Shown here: positions 25,165 through 38,800 of the stretch, piece by piece | Layout: each line of letters opens with the position of its first letter | Numbering within the stretch: the first letter of the stretch is position 1 | Made by a program: the position numbers and the translations under genes | The notes under the pieces: generated by a model | What the model was told of the DNA's origin: nothing | The model's database searches: none | What the model saw: only the letters and a program-made list of their open reading frames with translations | NCBI RefSeq assembly: GCF_002443255.2 | Contig: NW_019211455.1 | Coordinates: forward strand, 44,774,103 to 44,838,102 | Length of the DNA: 64,000 nt | Origin: Varroa destructor | Lineage: Eukaryota; Arthropoda; Arachnida; Mesostigmata; Varroidae | Direction of reading: 5' to 3'

Positions 25165-25610
25165 AAACGTGAGTGTTCTTTAGCTCCGGCACCACACGGC
25201 TTTATCGTGATAGAAAGCCGACGCTGAGTATCACTACGTGCGAAATAGCAACTGCAGGGATGGGGCGGGTCAACAAACAACGAGTCGCTCACCCTTCCCA
25301 CCGAGTCACTCGCAAACTGGTAAAATGACAGAACGAAAGAGACGTGCTAGGGTCGACATGTGTCAGCTCGGTAGTACGTGAAAAGCGCTCTTTTTGGGAG
25401 CGAGGAAGGAAGAATGAAAACAAGCGGCATTCATGAATAACAAAAAGGACAAACTTGCCGGTTATAACCGGCTGAAAAATTTCGTTTTGAACTGCCGCAA
25501 ACTGAGCCTCTAGAAGAGAAGTCAGTGAGGCGGGTATGAGCGACGGAACCACTAGGCGGCGCCTAACAGCGACACACGGCGGCCAGCAGTTTCCAACAAA
25601 TGTAAATAGA

Positions 25611-28600
25611 TTGAGGCGTGTTATTCGTAGCTTGACGTATATCGTCCGTATCGGTTACTTTTTTTTTTTAAGTGGCAATCATATTTCTTACGGAGAGAAA
25701 AGTACGGGACAAATAGGGGAGAGCTTGGCTGGGCTGGGTGGTTGTGTGTTTCGCTCCATGTAAGTTTTGCAGCAAATGCGACGACTATATGCAACTGCCA
25801 ACCGGCGTTGGTTAAAACCCAACGGTGAAAGTATTGCTGGGTCGGAAGTGATTGCAAGGCATTTCGGCCTGTCGGGTAGAATAATTGTTTGTTTCGTGAA
25901 TGGTTTGGCGTGTGTGAACACCAAAAGAAAACATTTACGGGAAGATGTATTGTGGCGGTTACTTATTTTTTCACCATATAGAGTCTTGCTTGTGCGTAGA
26001 TATATTATATATATATATCGCACAGTTGAAGAACACCGGTAGGTATTTTTTTAAAAAAAACAACTTTGTCTTGGAAAATTCAAGTTGGCCGGAGGTATGC
26101 AGAAATGATAAAGTACATGGCATCTTCAAGACTGTCGAGTAACATTACATTAAAAAGATTTCAAACTGCTATCTAGATTAGCTTGGGAAGATGGCGTTTC
26201 ACTAAGCGCGTACTCTGTTATGTGGCTGCTTCTAAAAAACTTAATTCTACGACTGTTTTCTAAATATCAGTGCATATTGTTGAAAATTTCTCCACACAAA
26301 TTAAACGCTCTTTGTCCATAGAACAGTAATGTCATTTCAAAAATATTCTTTATGTATAGTTTGTTCTTTATTTATAGTGCAAAGATGTTCCCATAAAAAT
26401 AAAAGCGTTCCGTAAGAACACTTCTATAATAGTATAGAAAGAAAGTAAAGAACCTAAAATCTTAGCACAGCTAAATGCATGTGGTAAAGTGATTATATTT
26501 TTATCTATATTAAACACAAAAACGCGAATTTAATACTGAAGTTCAACATTCACTGTCGTTGAAATGCGATTGCTAACGCTTTAAGAAAGATAACGACATA
26601 CTATAACGAAACCTAATATATAGCATCCTTCTACTTCAGATTCTTTGTATTTACAGCCTTAACATTATTTTCAAGACAAGCAATGTTAAACAACGCTAAC
26701 GAAGCTTCTTTCAGAGACGATTGAAAGTCAGCCGGGCGCTAATTTTTTATTACTACTAAAAACATGATTTCGATTAAAAACATATAAGGCACTCGGTATT
26801 AATCCACGTGGGCAACCTAATTATGGAACTTATAGGTGAAAATATCCATATTACCCAAAACTGAGCGGAATCAAAATTTGCAAAGCTTCACTTTGCATTG
26901 GTGCCTATGTAGCTATCGGCAACCAATGCTTTTATTTTCTTGGTCCTTCACGCATACTCTTTCCTTGTATGATCACAGTTAATAACGCTTTGCTTTCGTT
27001 TTATGACTATTGATACACCTATTGTTTTGTGGACTAGAAGGTGTAGAAGGTAGTTTGACGGCAAAGGGAGGCCAAATGAGTGCTGTAGGGACGGCAAGCC
27101 TATACACTGACGAAGTCGCTAGATCGAGAGCAAAAGAACTTCATGCCAGGAAAACGCCGAAGACGTACGCCGAAGACGTACGACGGCTATGAACGAAAGT
27201 GCGAGGACCGCTGAAACATTGTGCCGGACGCATAACCGCACGGAGGACGTACAAGTCCTGCATAGACGCAGCAATCATATGTACTGCAACGAATAAGTTA
27301 TCTAGCTTTTCTCTAAGGCCTATTGGTATTCAATGAGAAAATTCTGTTACTTCAATTGCTCAAATCTTTGTTGGTATCATTACTTGTGTTAAAACGGTAT
27401 ATACACATTATTATACTGTTTATTTCCCTAAGACCAAAAGCGGTGCAATTTTTTTACATATGCGCGGGTTTTTAAAAATGGCTTCCACTAAAGAAATAGA
27501 AGGACAATAACACATAGATTACGTGACATAATCTGTGCTTAAGAAAGAATTAATTTGGATCTCATGAAAACGGGCTCTCACAAAAGTAAAGCCCACTAAA
27601 ATAGCGCGTGGTCAGCCCACCCATATTTTACAAATACGCAAGTTAATGGATGAGAAATATTTGGCGTACAGCAAAAAAGTGTATCTAATTGCAAACCCAT
27701 GTTTTACCCAAACTGCTTTTTTGCTGAATTACGTTATGAGTCTATTTTAGCCCACAACCATATAAACTGAAAAAAATATATCCTATTTAGCTAATATTAA
27801 ATATTTAAAAGTCCTGTGGAGTATATTTTAATAAAAATGGAAATTTACTTCATAAAACCTTTGTTCTTTAAGCTCAGTATAGCCGTCCAGCTCTGCAAAG
27901 AAAATTGCAACAGGTCTCAAACGTTAATTTATCCAGTACTAGTTATGGAACCGGTGAAAAAACTGTGATATAGTGGACGATAGCGGAAGGTCCAGACGAA
28001 ACGAATGCTATTTAAATTTTGAACCTAAGGCGACATGTTAACTATGACATATTTTTCTATTCTTACCTTATAGCTTACTAATACAAACTATTAGTCAACA
28101 GGTTACTGACTTAGCTACTATAACTTACTTATGCCTTTCTTTTATTGAGAATATTAGGTTTAATTCACAACCCATCATTTGTGAAATTCGTCTATTTCCT
28201 CTGGAGAAGGAACTTTTTTTTAAATCGATCATACCATTTTCCAGTCTCGCGAAAGTTACCATATAGTCTCTAACGTACAAAACATCATACTTAAGTTAAT
28301 GAAGACATGTATTTCATTCATTACCTTAAATATTATTAGGCAGGCAGCTGGCGGAATCAAATATTCAATTCCGTCTGCAAAGGAATTCATTTATAAATAT
28401 TTATACCGTTGGTTTTCAGTCCGCAGGCCAGCTCCCCGGTAAAATACAGGAACCGTTGTCCCCTCGTTAGATCCTGGATTCATAACTTGCAAAGCATCAT
28501 TTCTAGATTCCTGTTTTCAATGCTGTGGTTCGTGACTAATATCATTGAATTAATGTCTCTCCCTCTTAAAACTATCTGAATTAAAATGTTTATGACGGAT

Positions 28601-30464
28601 CCTACCAAATGGTGAACGGTCGACCATCCCTATTGGGCTAGTAAAAGCCGAGATCATGAAGTAGTCATCATTGGAATATTTTACCCGAAATAAACTTCTA
28701 CTCCTAGGTCTAGCGAACCGATCAAAACTATATTGTTTTCGATTCGAAAATGGTGCGTTCCTGAATAGCGTCCAGCCTAGCCGTTTCCTTAATTAACATT
28801 TCCTTAATTCACGCTAGTAGCTATTAAAGCCACACGGTTGGTTAATGGTTAACCACTAAAAAAGAACAACATGAAAACACTGGGGTTTTCCTAAAAATGT
28901 TTATAACCTTATGACAGCGTATAATGCCAATTTGGACGCTATCTCTTTACACATAAAATCGTGCTTTTACCTGCCTATTTATTTTACTAATTTTAGAACA
29001 GAAAGATTTTAGTCTTCGTCACCCACTTCGATGGTCGACTTGCTGAAAACTAGGTCGCTGCAATTGCGCGAGTTCTGAGCCTTCCAGTAATATATATATC
29101 AAAGCTGGATGTTGTTAGTATTAAGCGATGCCAATACTAAATGCGTCAACAACACTTCGGTTTCAAACGAGTCTCGTAGCTTTCCTAATTTGCGCGTGTC
29201 CTTATTTCCGTATTCGGCTTGGACACTATCCAGCAAAATTTCATCATCGGCGAAGTGTGTTTTCATACATTTTCGGTCTGTATCGTGATGCCTAGTTCCT
29301 TGATCTATTTATTATCACTACTAGTGTAACGGTAAAGTCGTTTTTGTCAATAGGATAATGGAAGTGTTTTTCTTTTCCCTTTTGGGCTACTAATATACAT
29401 ACCTAGAAAGTGTCCTAGTACTAGTTCGTAGTAGCAATTGAGGCTTCGTACCTGTTTACCCGTAACTAATATTTATAGCGGCAAAGCTGAGACATTAGCA
29501 TCAGTGATTTTTATTTTCGATTCGAAGTTAGATGGAAACAAGCGATATATTGTATTTCACAGTTCTAGTGTGATACGCGTTCTTATTTGAGTGTTACAAT
29601 ATGCCTTACAGAATGTTCTGCCATATTTGTTCGCTTGTCTTGCAACCTGTTTAGATTAATGTTTTTTTGAATTAAGCGTTCATGTCCTTTGAGGTTTTCA
29701 CACAATACTCGCTAGGCACTGCTCCAGATGGCTGCTGAAACAAACGCATCTATGCGCAGTTCTTACGTTCGTAGTAGTGGACATTCGTGACGAAATCGTG
29801 CGGTTGTGTGCAATTTACATTTTAGTTCCTTGCAAAAGCATTGATTTAGGCTGCGGTCGGTCTCCGTGTGATGTTAGCAATTTAATGCTATTGAAGCAGT
29901 TCTCAAAGCTTCAATCGAGGTTACATCATGCTTTATCTCCTCTAACTCTCAATGAATCTTTTAAACTGCAGTAGAAATGGAACTTGAATATATCCCAAAC
30001 CGCTTTGCGTGAAGCGTAAAGGCTTCCATCGTATCGTAAATTAAACTTCACTGGGGGGGGGGAATGCCTTTCTACGGTCGATGAAACCTTCTCGGGAAAA
30101 TTGTTTATTAGATTGCTTGTTAAAGCAAATTATTAGCGTCAGCTTACATAATATAGAATTTTTATTTTATTGAAAAACCTTTTTAAGACATTGCCCTATC
30201 TCAAAGGCTTGCACTTGGTTCTTTTGAGAAGCTTGCTACTTTAACTTGTTTAATAATGTCGAATCTGTTAAAGATCACGTCCATTATGAGAAATCATATC
30301 TCATAAGGATAAAGATCAAATATATCAAACAAGCAATAACTAAGACTTGACCTCACCGCAGTGAATATTAGGGCGAAGCATTCTTCTCTCTCACAGATTA
30401 CTAAAGATCCCTTTAGTTGACATATAATCATTTAACAATTATATATATATATATACACATATAC

Positions 30465-30518
<54 letters not shown>

Positions 30519-32734
30519 AAGAGGCAGAAATTATTTGTTGTAATGTATATTGTATATATCCGTATTATGATACATACACATTACATGGGAAGGTTCCATT
30601 ACATACGATGCAATGGAGAAAGATTTTATCGCTTTTATTACTGTATATATATATATATATATAGATTACCCTTTCGATATACATATGTCGCCTTCTTTCC
30701 ACTCGGCCAATCTGACCGCTGTCCTATGCGTCTTGTCTTCACAGCTTGTTCGTGTAGAATGTGGGCCATTGGCCGCACAGAGCTCTGTTGGGTTAAGCCA
30801 GTTTTACCATTAGGATCCTACCAAGTTTCAAGCAGATTGTGCTTGTGAAAGTAAGGGCCATAGTCGTACGAAAACTTCGAAGTTGCTTATTAGAATTCCT
30901 GTAGAGAAAAATAAAAGGGTTAAGATGTGAAAAATTATCGATTGCCTCGTTTACAGCGAAAGGTTACGGTTAAGATTTAGATATATTATGGAAATAAGTT
31001 ATCTGCAGCCTCAGCAGCAATTGTCAGTTGTGATTGTAGCTACTGGTTTGTCATTCCCTTTATGTGACACTTCCAGGATGATCACAAGTGTAGACGTAAG
31101 GTGAGGACTCAAACTATCAAACGGGCTTTTATATCTATAAAAATACATGTACAATTGTACGTATTTATATATAATATAAGAGAGAAATATATATATATAT
31201 GAGAGAGAAGGAGAATCGCTTGACAAATTATTTTCCTCCTCCACCTTATTGCATTACTTTTGGGTATTTCAACGGATGTAACATGTATAATATCTGTGGA
31301 GAAACCAGGTAGCTTGTTGCATATCATACAATCCGGTTTCATATGATGTGGAATCGCAGCTCTGCGAGACTTAGCGGAATTTGTCTTTAAGGCGACCGGT
31401 AAATTGCGTTGTTACTAATCACCCCGCAAAACTTCAATCGAATGATTTAAGAACAGTGTCACCTAGCTCAGGAAGTTTCCGCTTAGAAGTGATATATTAT
31501 TGATTTAGAAAATTTTCTAGAAAAGGTTTCTAAATCCCATTTCGTACGATAGGTCTCATAGTTCAATAAATTTGAGAAGATCATTTTTGTATCGTTAATC
31601 AATGTAGCGTCACGGTGCGCTCGAGTGCGTTCATTGTAGAAGGTCTACGGAAATGGGTATCTGCTATAAATACTTCATCGTGCTTCTTAATATAACTCAC
31701 TTTTTTCAACTCACTTTTTGACTATTATTTCGAAACTAAGTTAATTCAGTTAATTTTTAAATATTTCGAAATACTAAAATAACCAATATTTCCAATCTAA
31801 AGTTTCTATCTTTTTTTTTTTGGGGGGAATAGTGGCCGTCACTGAATTTTAAAGAAATAAGAACGGACTTATAATAATCCACTTGCTATAGTACTTGAAA
31901 ACTAGTAAGGCCTCCAGGTATAAAAGTTGTTTCATTATTTTAAGCTTCGCACAACAGGTAGAAATTTCGATTTCCGCATTAAGCCATTTAAATGCTGCTT
32001 TTATCAAGAAGATAAACTTCGTCGCTTTTTCTCAGGTAGCCTAATATCAAAAAGAAGGAAAAAATTGAAGGTTGAAGGCTTGAATATTGATCACCTTAAG
32101 ATAGGGAAGTAACCAACAAAGTGTCACGGGTCAATGTTCATGTAATGACGTCACAATCGTAACATGCCCAAAATATACGGTGCAACGCAACAGTTCACAG
32201 GATGATTCGTGTATGACGATGAAATAATCATTGAAATAATACAAAATTAGTAAGTAAAATTTTTAGAATTAGAGGGTATTTAACGAATTGGTAAAAAAAA
32301 AAAAAAAAAAAATGTAACGGCGTTTCACATAGACATACGTTTAAACTGTGAGGTTCGTTAATAATTAGCCACTAGATGGCGGTGTTGACCAACACAAAAC
32401 TAATAAGCCTACGTCTTCGTTTCATGTTCTTATACGTTTCACTGAATCGCTCGAAATGCACGATACTGTGCATTTATAGAAGTAGGAGACTGTTTATGTT
32501 AATTGCAATCGCGTTCGTCGATGTAGCATTCTAGGGATAGAACAGCTCCAACCGGCTCGCAACTATTCAGCTGTAGAAGATTAGCTAGCACCCATTATGT
32601 AAGTATAGTAGGATCATGCATGTGAAAAACCTGACGTTTATAGCTAAGAAGTGTGGCTTCTATTTATTGAAATACAAATCAGGTGGCGATAGAGATAATA
32701 ATGAATCAATGGCTACGAGAAAATGTTGACGCAC
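25611..32734. other. gene-poor stretch, scattered unrecognised frames
   Basis: No gene was recognised. The frames at 25,767-26,042 and 27,030-27,192 (plus) have balanced codon use but no convincing start or splice partners. The second includes a direct repeat of GCCGAAGACGTAC. A 42-codon plus frame at 30,686-30,814 begins MSPSFHSANLTAVLCVL and has a leader-like N-terminus, but stands alone. Repeats include a poly-G run near 30,053-30,062, a long (TA)n at about 30,470-30,515 and shorter (TA)n near 30,643 and 31,189. Confidence 0.5.
30470..30515. repeat. (TA)n microsatellite
   Basis: A long run of alternating T and A that creates an artificial IYIYIY frame on the plus strand. Confidence 0.9.
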
Positions 32735-32878
32735 CTGCTTGTCCTCTTTTATCGTTGGAAGAGTTGAATAACGCGCCAAGTCCATCCCCGGAATCTTTTT
32801 ATTTCTGTGCCTCACCCTCATGACCTCACCGCCAGAAGCCTTCTTTGGTTCTGGCTGTTCTGCTGGTCCGAAGTCCAT
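32735..32878 (-). CDS. first coding exon of an unrecognised basic protein
   Basis: ATG (32,876-32,878) opens 48 codons that run straight into a textbook donor: CAG at the exon end, then GTGCGT. The encoded N-terminus is acidic and proline-rich (MDFGPAEQPEPKKASGG), then strongly basic (VRHRNKKIPG), and ends TIKEDKQ. The exon ends in phase 0. Its composition and lack of hydrophobic segments suggest a soluble, possibly nuclear or cytosolic, protein. Downstream exons, which would lie at lower coordinates on this strand, could not be identified in the AT-rich sequence. The family is not recognised. Confidence 0.4.
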
Positions 32879-35600
32879 GAGTTGTTAAGAATGAACAAAC
32901 TTACAAAGGATAAATTACGTAAGGCAACATTGCCAATAGTGTTAGCCGTGCAATTACGTACGAAGGACGTTATTATTGTATAAATAGAAAAGCAGGTTGA
33001 ATAGCGGACGTTTGCAATGTTGAAAAATCAAATAAGATAAATACGGAGATAATACACTTGGCTAATATCTAATTATAATGCTATAAAGGTTATATACGCT
33101 TTTTTTTTGTTGTATCTACATTAAATCACCTTACTTCGCTTCGTAACGGTATATCAAATATTCTCTTACCGGAATTACACCAGCGGTCCTAGGCCGGACG
33201 ATGCGTCTCCGTCAGTGACACCACCAAATTGACTACAGCGCAACCGTATTATATAGTTACGCCCGTTCCGTGACGTTGTCTACTTAGCTACTCTCACTAG
33301 ATTAGGCTTCTCCTTTCTTCCCGCCAGATTCAAAGAGCTACCATCTTGGCAGCTAGTTGAAGGTAATTTGCTTGCTTGCTAATTTCAAATCTAGCATAGC
33401 AGGGAGAGGGGGGGAGGGGAGGGGAGGGGAGGGGCAGCTATCTGAAGGAGCCCTTCACGAAGGCATTACCTGGCGTAGAACTTCAATCGTCACTTACTGT
33501 AGTTGCAGTTATCAACATCACTAGGGTTTAGCTCTTTTTATTCTGTAATAACAATGATAGTTATCAGGGTCAATTTAATCACGTATCATTTGACTGAGCA
33601 CAATATGGTTCTACAGTCTCGATGGTTACCCACTGGCGACATTTATCGTTTTCTATTTAATGCACATATATTCGCACACATGCGAACATTTCATAGATCA
33701 TGCAGAATGGTCGTTTTCCTGCAAACCATCTCCACAAATCAGCGAAAGACATCCCTCAGCTGTCGACAAACAGGCTTCAAAAGGCAGTCTCTCCCGTCGT
33801 CATATGGACGCGTATGGTCGACGTGACGGCCAATGCAGAAAGTATGACGCTCAGCTTTTTTCATCACTAACAATGTGGTGACCGTTGCAGTGAAAAGGAC
33901 GTGAAGTCCACTTAATTTTTTTCAATTTATCACTGTATATGTGATAGATATATACCCATTTCAACACATGTTGTCAATAATTATGCCAGTGTTATAAAAA
34001 TGACATAACAATTCGACGAAAAAACAAGGTCTAACCTTCAGTTGTCGTGGCTGTACGTTGCAGTGCAGTACAGGGTTGTAAAATGTAGTTTCAACTTTTT
34101 TCATTTAGATACATTCTTGTTGGAGTATCTATTGGAGACCCTAGAATCTTGTGTAAACGAAAATGCTTATTTTATGATTAGGTATGTTCTTGTCACTGAG
34201 AGAAACATATTGAAGTTTGGCTTGACGGCCAAGGCGTACTTTACCCACAATGGGGTGAATTTCGTTTGAAGCCTCCTTTACTCTATTGTCTACATCGTTC
34301 AATTGTTTTGCGCGCCCAGTGACCTACCGATGAGAGTCATAAACTGTCGAAAATGAATAGGTCCAAAAGCACAAAAACTTGCTTCGGTAACCATCTTCTT
34401 GAAAAAGTCACTCTGCTTTTGTGCAATTCTCTGCATATGATGTATCACAATTGTTTCACAAATGTGTATGGATATTATACGGCATTAGAAGCAGCCCTTG
34501 GCTTCTTCTCAACCAAAACTTCGGTCGTCGAAGTCATTGTACCAGTGTGCCTTACATATAATTCCTGCTTAATTTTCACGTTTGTTATCACATAGCATTG
34601 AATATTAAATAATATTAATATATTAAAATAAATAACAGGAACAATAATTTTGTTGAAAAGTGTTTCTGTAATAGATGGCGTTTTTGCCTAGTAAATTTAG
34701 GGGTACGTGAGATAATGTAGATTCAAAACTTTATCTAAAGGACTATTAAATGAAGAGCTGGGTCAATTCGAACTAAAGAGACCAATTAAAAATGAGAGAG
34801 TAATGGCGTTGGCGAAATGAAATCCAACTACAAAGGCCAAGCCCCATACCAAGTCTGTATAAAATCCAGCTTTTGCCCTGGTAAGCCCATACATAAAAGT
34901 ATCACTCGAACTCTTCTTCAGACTTGAAACTTTGTACTGGCGTATCTTGCCTGCTGTTTAATTCTGGAAGGTGCCACTCATCTGAATTAATACTGAACTA
35001 CGGCAGTCGCATTGGACATGAACTTCAAAATGACTAGAAGTTACTATTTCAGGTTTTGTCTAGATTACATAATTACACGATACGTGCGAGTATAGACCAC
35101 AGTTTACCACTATCAAAATAAAGTTGGGTGCAGAAGGAGAAGCGTGGGGTTCCCAGATTCACTGGTCATGGTGAGTAGGTCGCAGACCAAATCAGTCGAA
35201 TGCCGTTACCGCATAGTAAAATCGTTTCCCGCGATGATAATACCTCGTGAATAAACCTTAGTTAGAGGATGACTTTTTTCCGGACGCTAAGTTGAAAAAA
35301 CAGACGTTACCGTCCAGACAAAAAATGCATGTGTATTGTATACGGCTTACGCCCGTCATGACCATGATATCACTAAATATCTAATCTTAATACAACTGTC
35401 ACTCTTTACATAGAGCTTGCTTGAAATTGCAACGGAACTTTTATACGCCGTACCGCTAAACAAAACATAATCCGTTGGAGCTACGAACTCCGTCCGGTCA
35501 TCAACCTTCGCGATTCTGCTAAAAGAACGCGTTCTAAAACCGCTACAGAGATAATTCCACGCCTCAACGAGACATACTGATTGCAAAAAATGTTAGGAGC
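32879..35600. other. no supported gene; G-rich tract
   Basis: Nothing recognisable as coding. The plus frame at 33,660-33,881 is GC-richer and lies near a possible acceptor but has no known motif. The G-rich tract at 33,401-33,434 is listed separately. Confidence 0.5.
33401..33434 (+). repeat. (GGGGA)n tract, G-quadruplex-capable
   Basis: The run begins AGGGAGAGGGGGGGAGGGG and continues as repeated GGGGA units. It has more than four G-runs of at least four bases with one-base spacers, which meets the standard quadruplex pattern on the plus strand. Confidence 0.85.
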
Positions 35601-35607
35601 TGCTGGA

Positions 35608-35801
35608 TCACAAGCTAATGGCAAATTTGGCCCCGGGTTGGAACTGAAGCTTGAAGTCGGGGGTTAACCTTCCCAAAGTTGGTAAAAAGGTGACCTCCGA
35701 CGTCAGTCCTTGAGCTGATCGCGCAGCTCCTACGGCCCCCCACATTTGACCTACCGCAATACGTGTAAATTTGTAGGCTGCGGTGGTAACAATGCGGCTC
35801 A
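35608..35801 (-). CDS. possible takeout/JHBP or group-7-like exon
   Basis: On the minus strand an acceptor (CATTTGGCAG, ending at 35,802) opens a frame of about 63 codons to TGA 35,608-35,610. A possible donor, GTGATC, begins inside the last leucine codon, two codons before that stop. The text YKFTRIAVG, then SEVTFLPTLGRLTPDFKLQF, resembles the beta-strand pair with a central proline found in takeout/juvenile-hormone-binding and mite group-7 proteins (pattern: hydrophobic strand, LP, then G or D, then a second strand). No signal-peptide exon or other exon was identified nearby. Another reading frame of the same DNA is also open (35,615-35,860), so coding is uncertain. Confidence 0.28.
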
Positions 35802-38800
35802 CTGCCAAATGGCAAATGAAATCCTAATAGATGAAACAAACAAATCGATGACTGCTCCAACGGAAATATTGATTACTATATTAGACAAAAGAGTAGCTTC
35901 TTAATGCTAGTAACGACTATTCGGCCAAAGCTATTGCACAAATAGGCGACTGGCAGACTAGTGCCAATCAGACGTGTTTAAGTTTGCGTACGTAGAAGAT
36001 TAGAAAGAACAATATAGTGTACAATAAAAGATGATTTTACTTACTACATATCGTGCTTGATCGCCACTCGGCTGTGTCTGGTATACCTGAGCAGAGTGAT
36101 TATGGCATGAAGGAGCTGCATCTACGTTTTATATGATAAACCCATTACGATAGGTTCATCAGTTCTCGTTTGATGGGGTGAGAGTGAGAACACAAGTGAA
36201 GGCATTCAAAGGCAAGGGAACGACATTAATTTTCAGACAAAGACTCGCGAGGAACTTCACCGTATTGTCAAGGTTCGAGGCTTCAGCGTGTGTACCTCGT
36301 CAGCCTACCGAGGGCAGTTTTCGGACTTAGAGACCGTTTTAGATTTTTCATGCTATGTTATCAGATAATGCAAAACATTCAATTTTTAGCCCCGAGCAGT
36401 ATTCTTTGAACCGTGTTTTGGAAAGGATTAAAAGTCTCTCAGTGCCGGAGCCGAGAGTTCGCGAACGAGAAACCCCTGATCTCAGTTTCGGACTAATTTC
36501 GTTTATATGACTCGACTTTTACATGGGATGCGACAGTTAAGCATTGCTTCAATTGTATTGAGAAAAAGTATATTGCATCAAACGATCTAAGGCGGTCTCG
36601 ATTCTGATGCCATAACGAAGAAACTCCTCTAAGTCATTTGGATACAACCCCTGTTGGTTAGCTTAGAGCGTGTATATATTATAATTATCCCTTGTCGTAT
36701 TGTCTGTTTCAATTGTTTGTTTTTAGGCTTTCTCATTTCGACACGTACAAAGCAATACATAAGACTGATTTTACTTTCTGATCAGCTCTCTCTCTTTTTG
36801 CATTTTTGGTGGAGGCTCATGAGGCCTAGTGACTATGCACACTCTGGTGATTAAAATGTAAAAAATTTGTATCAATTCCTTGTGTTTTTTCGTTTCATTT
36901 TTATTTAATGTACGGGACATTCGAGTCTATGGATTTTTCTATATAGGATTCGATAAAATAGTCTGTGCTCATTTCCACAAGTTGTATAGGTACTTGTGCG
37001 GGTAGCGAATCAGCGATGAACTAGGGCTGTAGGTATTGTACGTACCTGATACGACGATGAGGCGCTGACTTAGCGTACAATGTCGTCTCAGTGATCAGAA
37101 TTAGATTTTCCTTGTTTTTTCTTACGCTTGAATATTAGCCGCTATTTTATTTGATCGACTATTTTAAGAAATCTGCAGTGTCTCATAGAAATTAAAAAAA
37201 AAAAGGCTACCAATAACGGCGTCAATAAAATTATGTACGTAGAGAAAATGCTCATACTTAATTTTGTTAATAGCGGAAAGTACGTGTGCTTAAAAAATAC
37301 GGTATTCTTTCTAGTTGCAAGTTGATGCGTAGATAAAAAAATTTCGTAGTGAAATTTTTTCTTCTTCTTCTTCTTCTTCCTCTTGAAATTGTTATGAAAA
37401 TTTACGCGCTGAATTTTTATTTTCCGCGACCAACTAGGCGAACATTCGTTAACACTGAGTGCTAATGAATGAAAAGAAAAACCAAATATTATGCACATCC
37501 GAATATGCGTAACAGTGTAATGTTTTGTTATATATCCATATATTATTATAATAGAGTATGTTATACACTCGATTTCCTTGCGTTGTATTTTAGCTCTGTA
37601 AGTCTATAAGACTTAATTACTGTCTAAACTGGCCTACCTGTCTTCGTCGAATGTATCAGCGGAACAGCTGCTGAATAGTTCCGTTCTCAAATCGAGCATT
37701 TTCTGTTTGAAATATTCTTGTTTGAGCAGTTACGGCTAATTCATAGGACGGAATTGTATTCGACCAGCAGAGTTGAAGCGATCGCGTTGGGCATTATAAA
37801 TTATAGTTAAATTGCCAATATTTTGTACAGGTGTTTCTTTTTTCTATACATACTGTTAATCCCGACAGAAACGTTCGGAGCCATTCGAAACTACTGGATG
37901 TTGCTTACCGACGCAACAGGGTACGACAAGCCATCTGACGAACGCTGGAGTTTGTTGGAGCTTCACACGCGGTAGCGCCCCCTATGGGTACTGATTGACA
38001 ACAAACGCTTAAACTGAAAATGCAGATTCGAAATTAGGCGCTCACAGTTTTGTTATTATAAATAGGCTCGAAACCAGCTTATAACATCTAAATTGTCCAA
38101 TTTCTGTAAATTATTACCTGTCGCTTTAAAGATGAAGAAGCGCATTCGATAGCTGAATTTGACACAGCCTTTTAACATTGTTTCGAGGACCTATCAAGGC
38201 GGGAACCTCGATATGAGCAATCTGCAGGAACTAAACTGGAGATACAATTACGACGATAAGTGCACGGTTCTATCGCATTATCGTGAGGGCGTCTAACGAT
38301 GTGGAGTCAAAAACGTAAACTCCTAGCTGATAATTACGCTGAACAGATAGTTCGGTAAAGTACAGCAAGCGTTTTTACAATGAAAATTTTTTATCTTGCA
38401 GGGCTGTATTGTATCTGTGATAAATCGTCAGAAGGAAGTTTAAGGAAATTTCCTTACAAGCACGTAATAAGTTTGCTTGGAATATCTACGACCGTCTGGC
38501 CTTATATGCATCCAAATTACAGGCCTGCTGATGAAACGAAACCCGTACGTTTAAGTAGACGTAGAGTTTACGAATGAATAGGCACCGTTGCAATAATGGC
38601 GCGCAACATCAGTAAAGTCTGTGAGAAATATTATTGTAAAGTTTGTCTTGGTAATACACTTATAATCTAAACATTCTTGATCAACTAACAATCGACGTGT
38701 CGGCGTCTACAACTGGGCCTGATGGCATAGATTACTGAGGACAATAATCACTATTATTGTTACTGTTATCGAATAGCTTTTGTAAATGGCTTGACGTTTG

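Larger units (their letters stand above)
24121..25610. promoter_or_regulatory. GC-rich promoter-like island
   Basis: This stretch is visibly richer in G and C, and in CpG, than the sequence on either side. It carries two TATA-type elements on the plus strand and the short secreted-peptide ORF at 24,885-25,001. Open frames appear on both strands because stops are rarer here, so frame length alone is weak evidence for coding. A hairpin with GCTGGCG/CGCCAGC arms lies near 24,649-24,666. It most likely marks a promoter and first-exon region. Confidence 0.45.

Noticed and set aside
37142..37498. Minus frame with a poly-lysine run
   Set aside because: The lysines come from the (CTT)n microsatellite at 37,361-37,384 and the rest is AT-rich low complexity.
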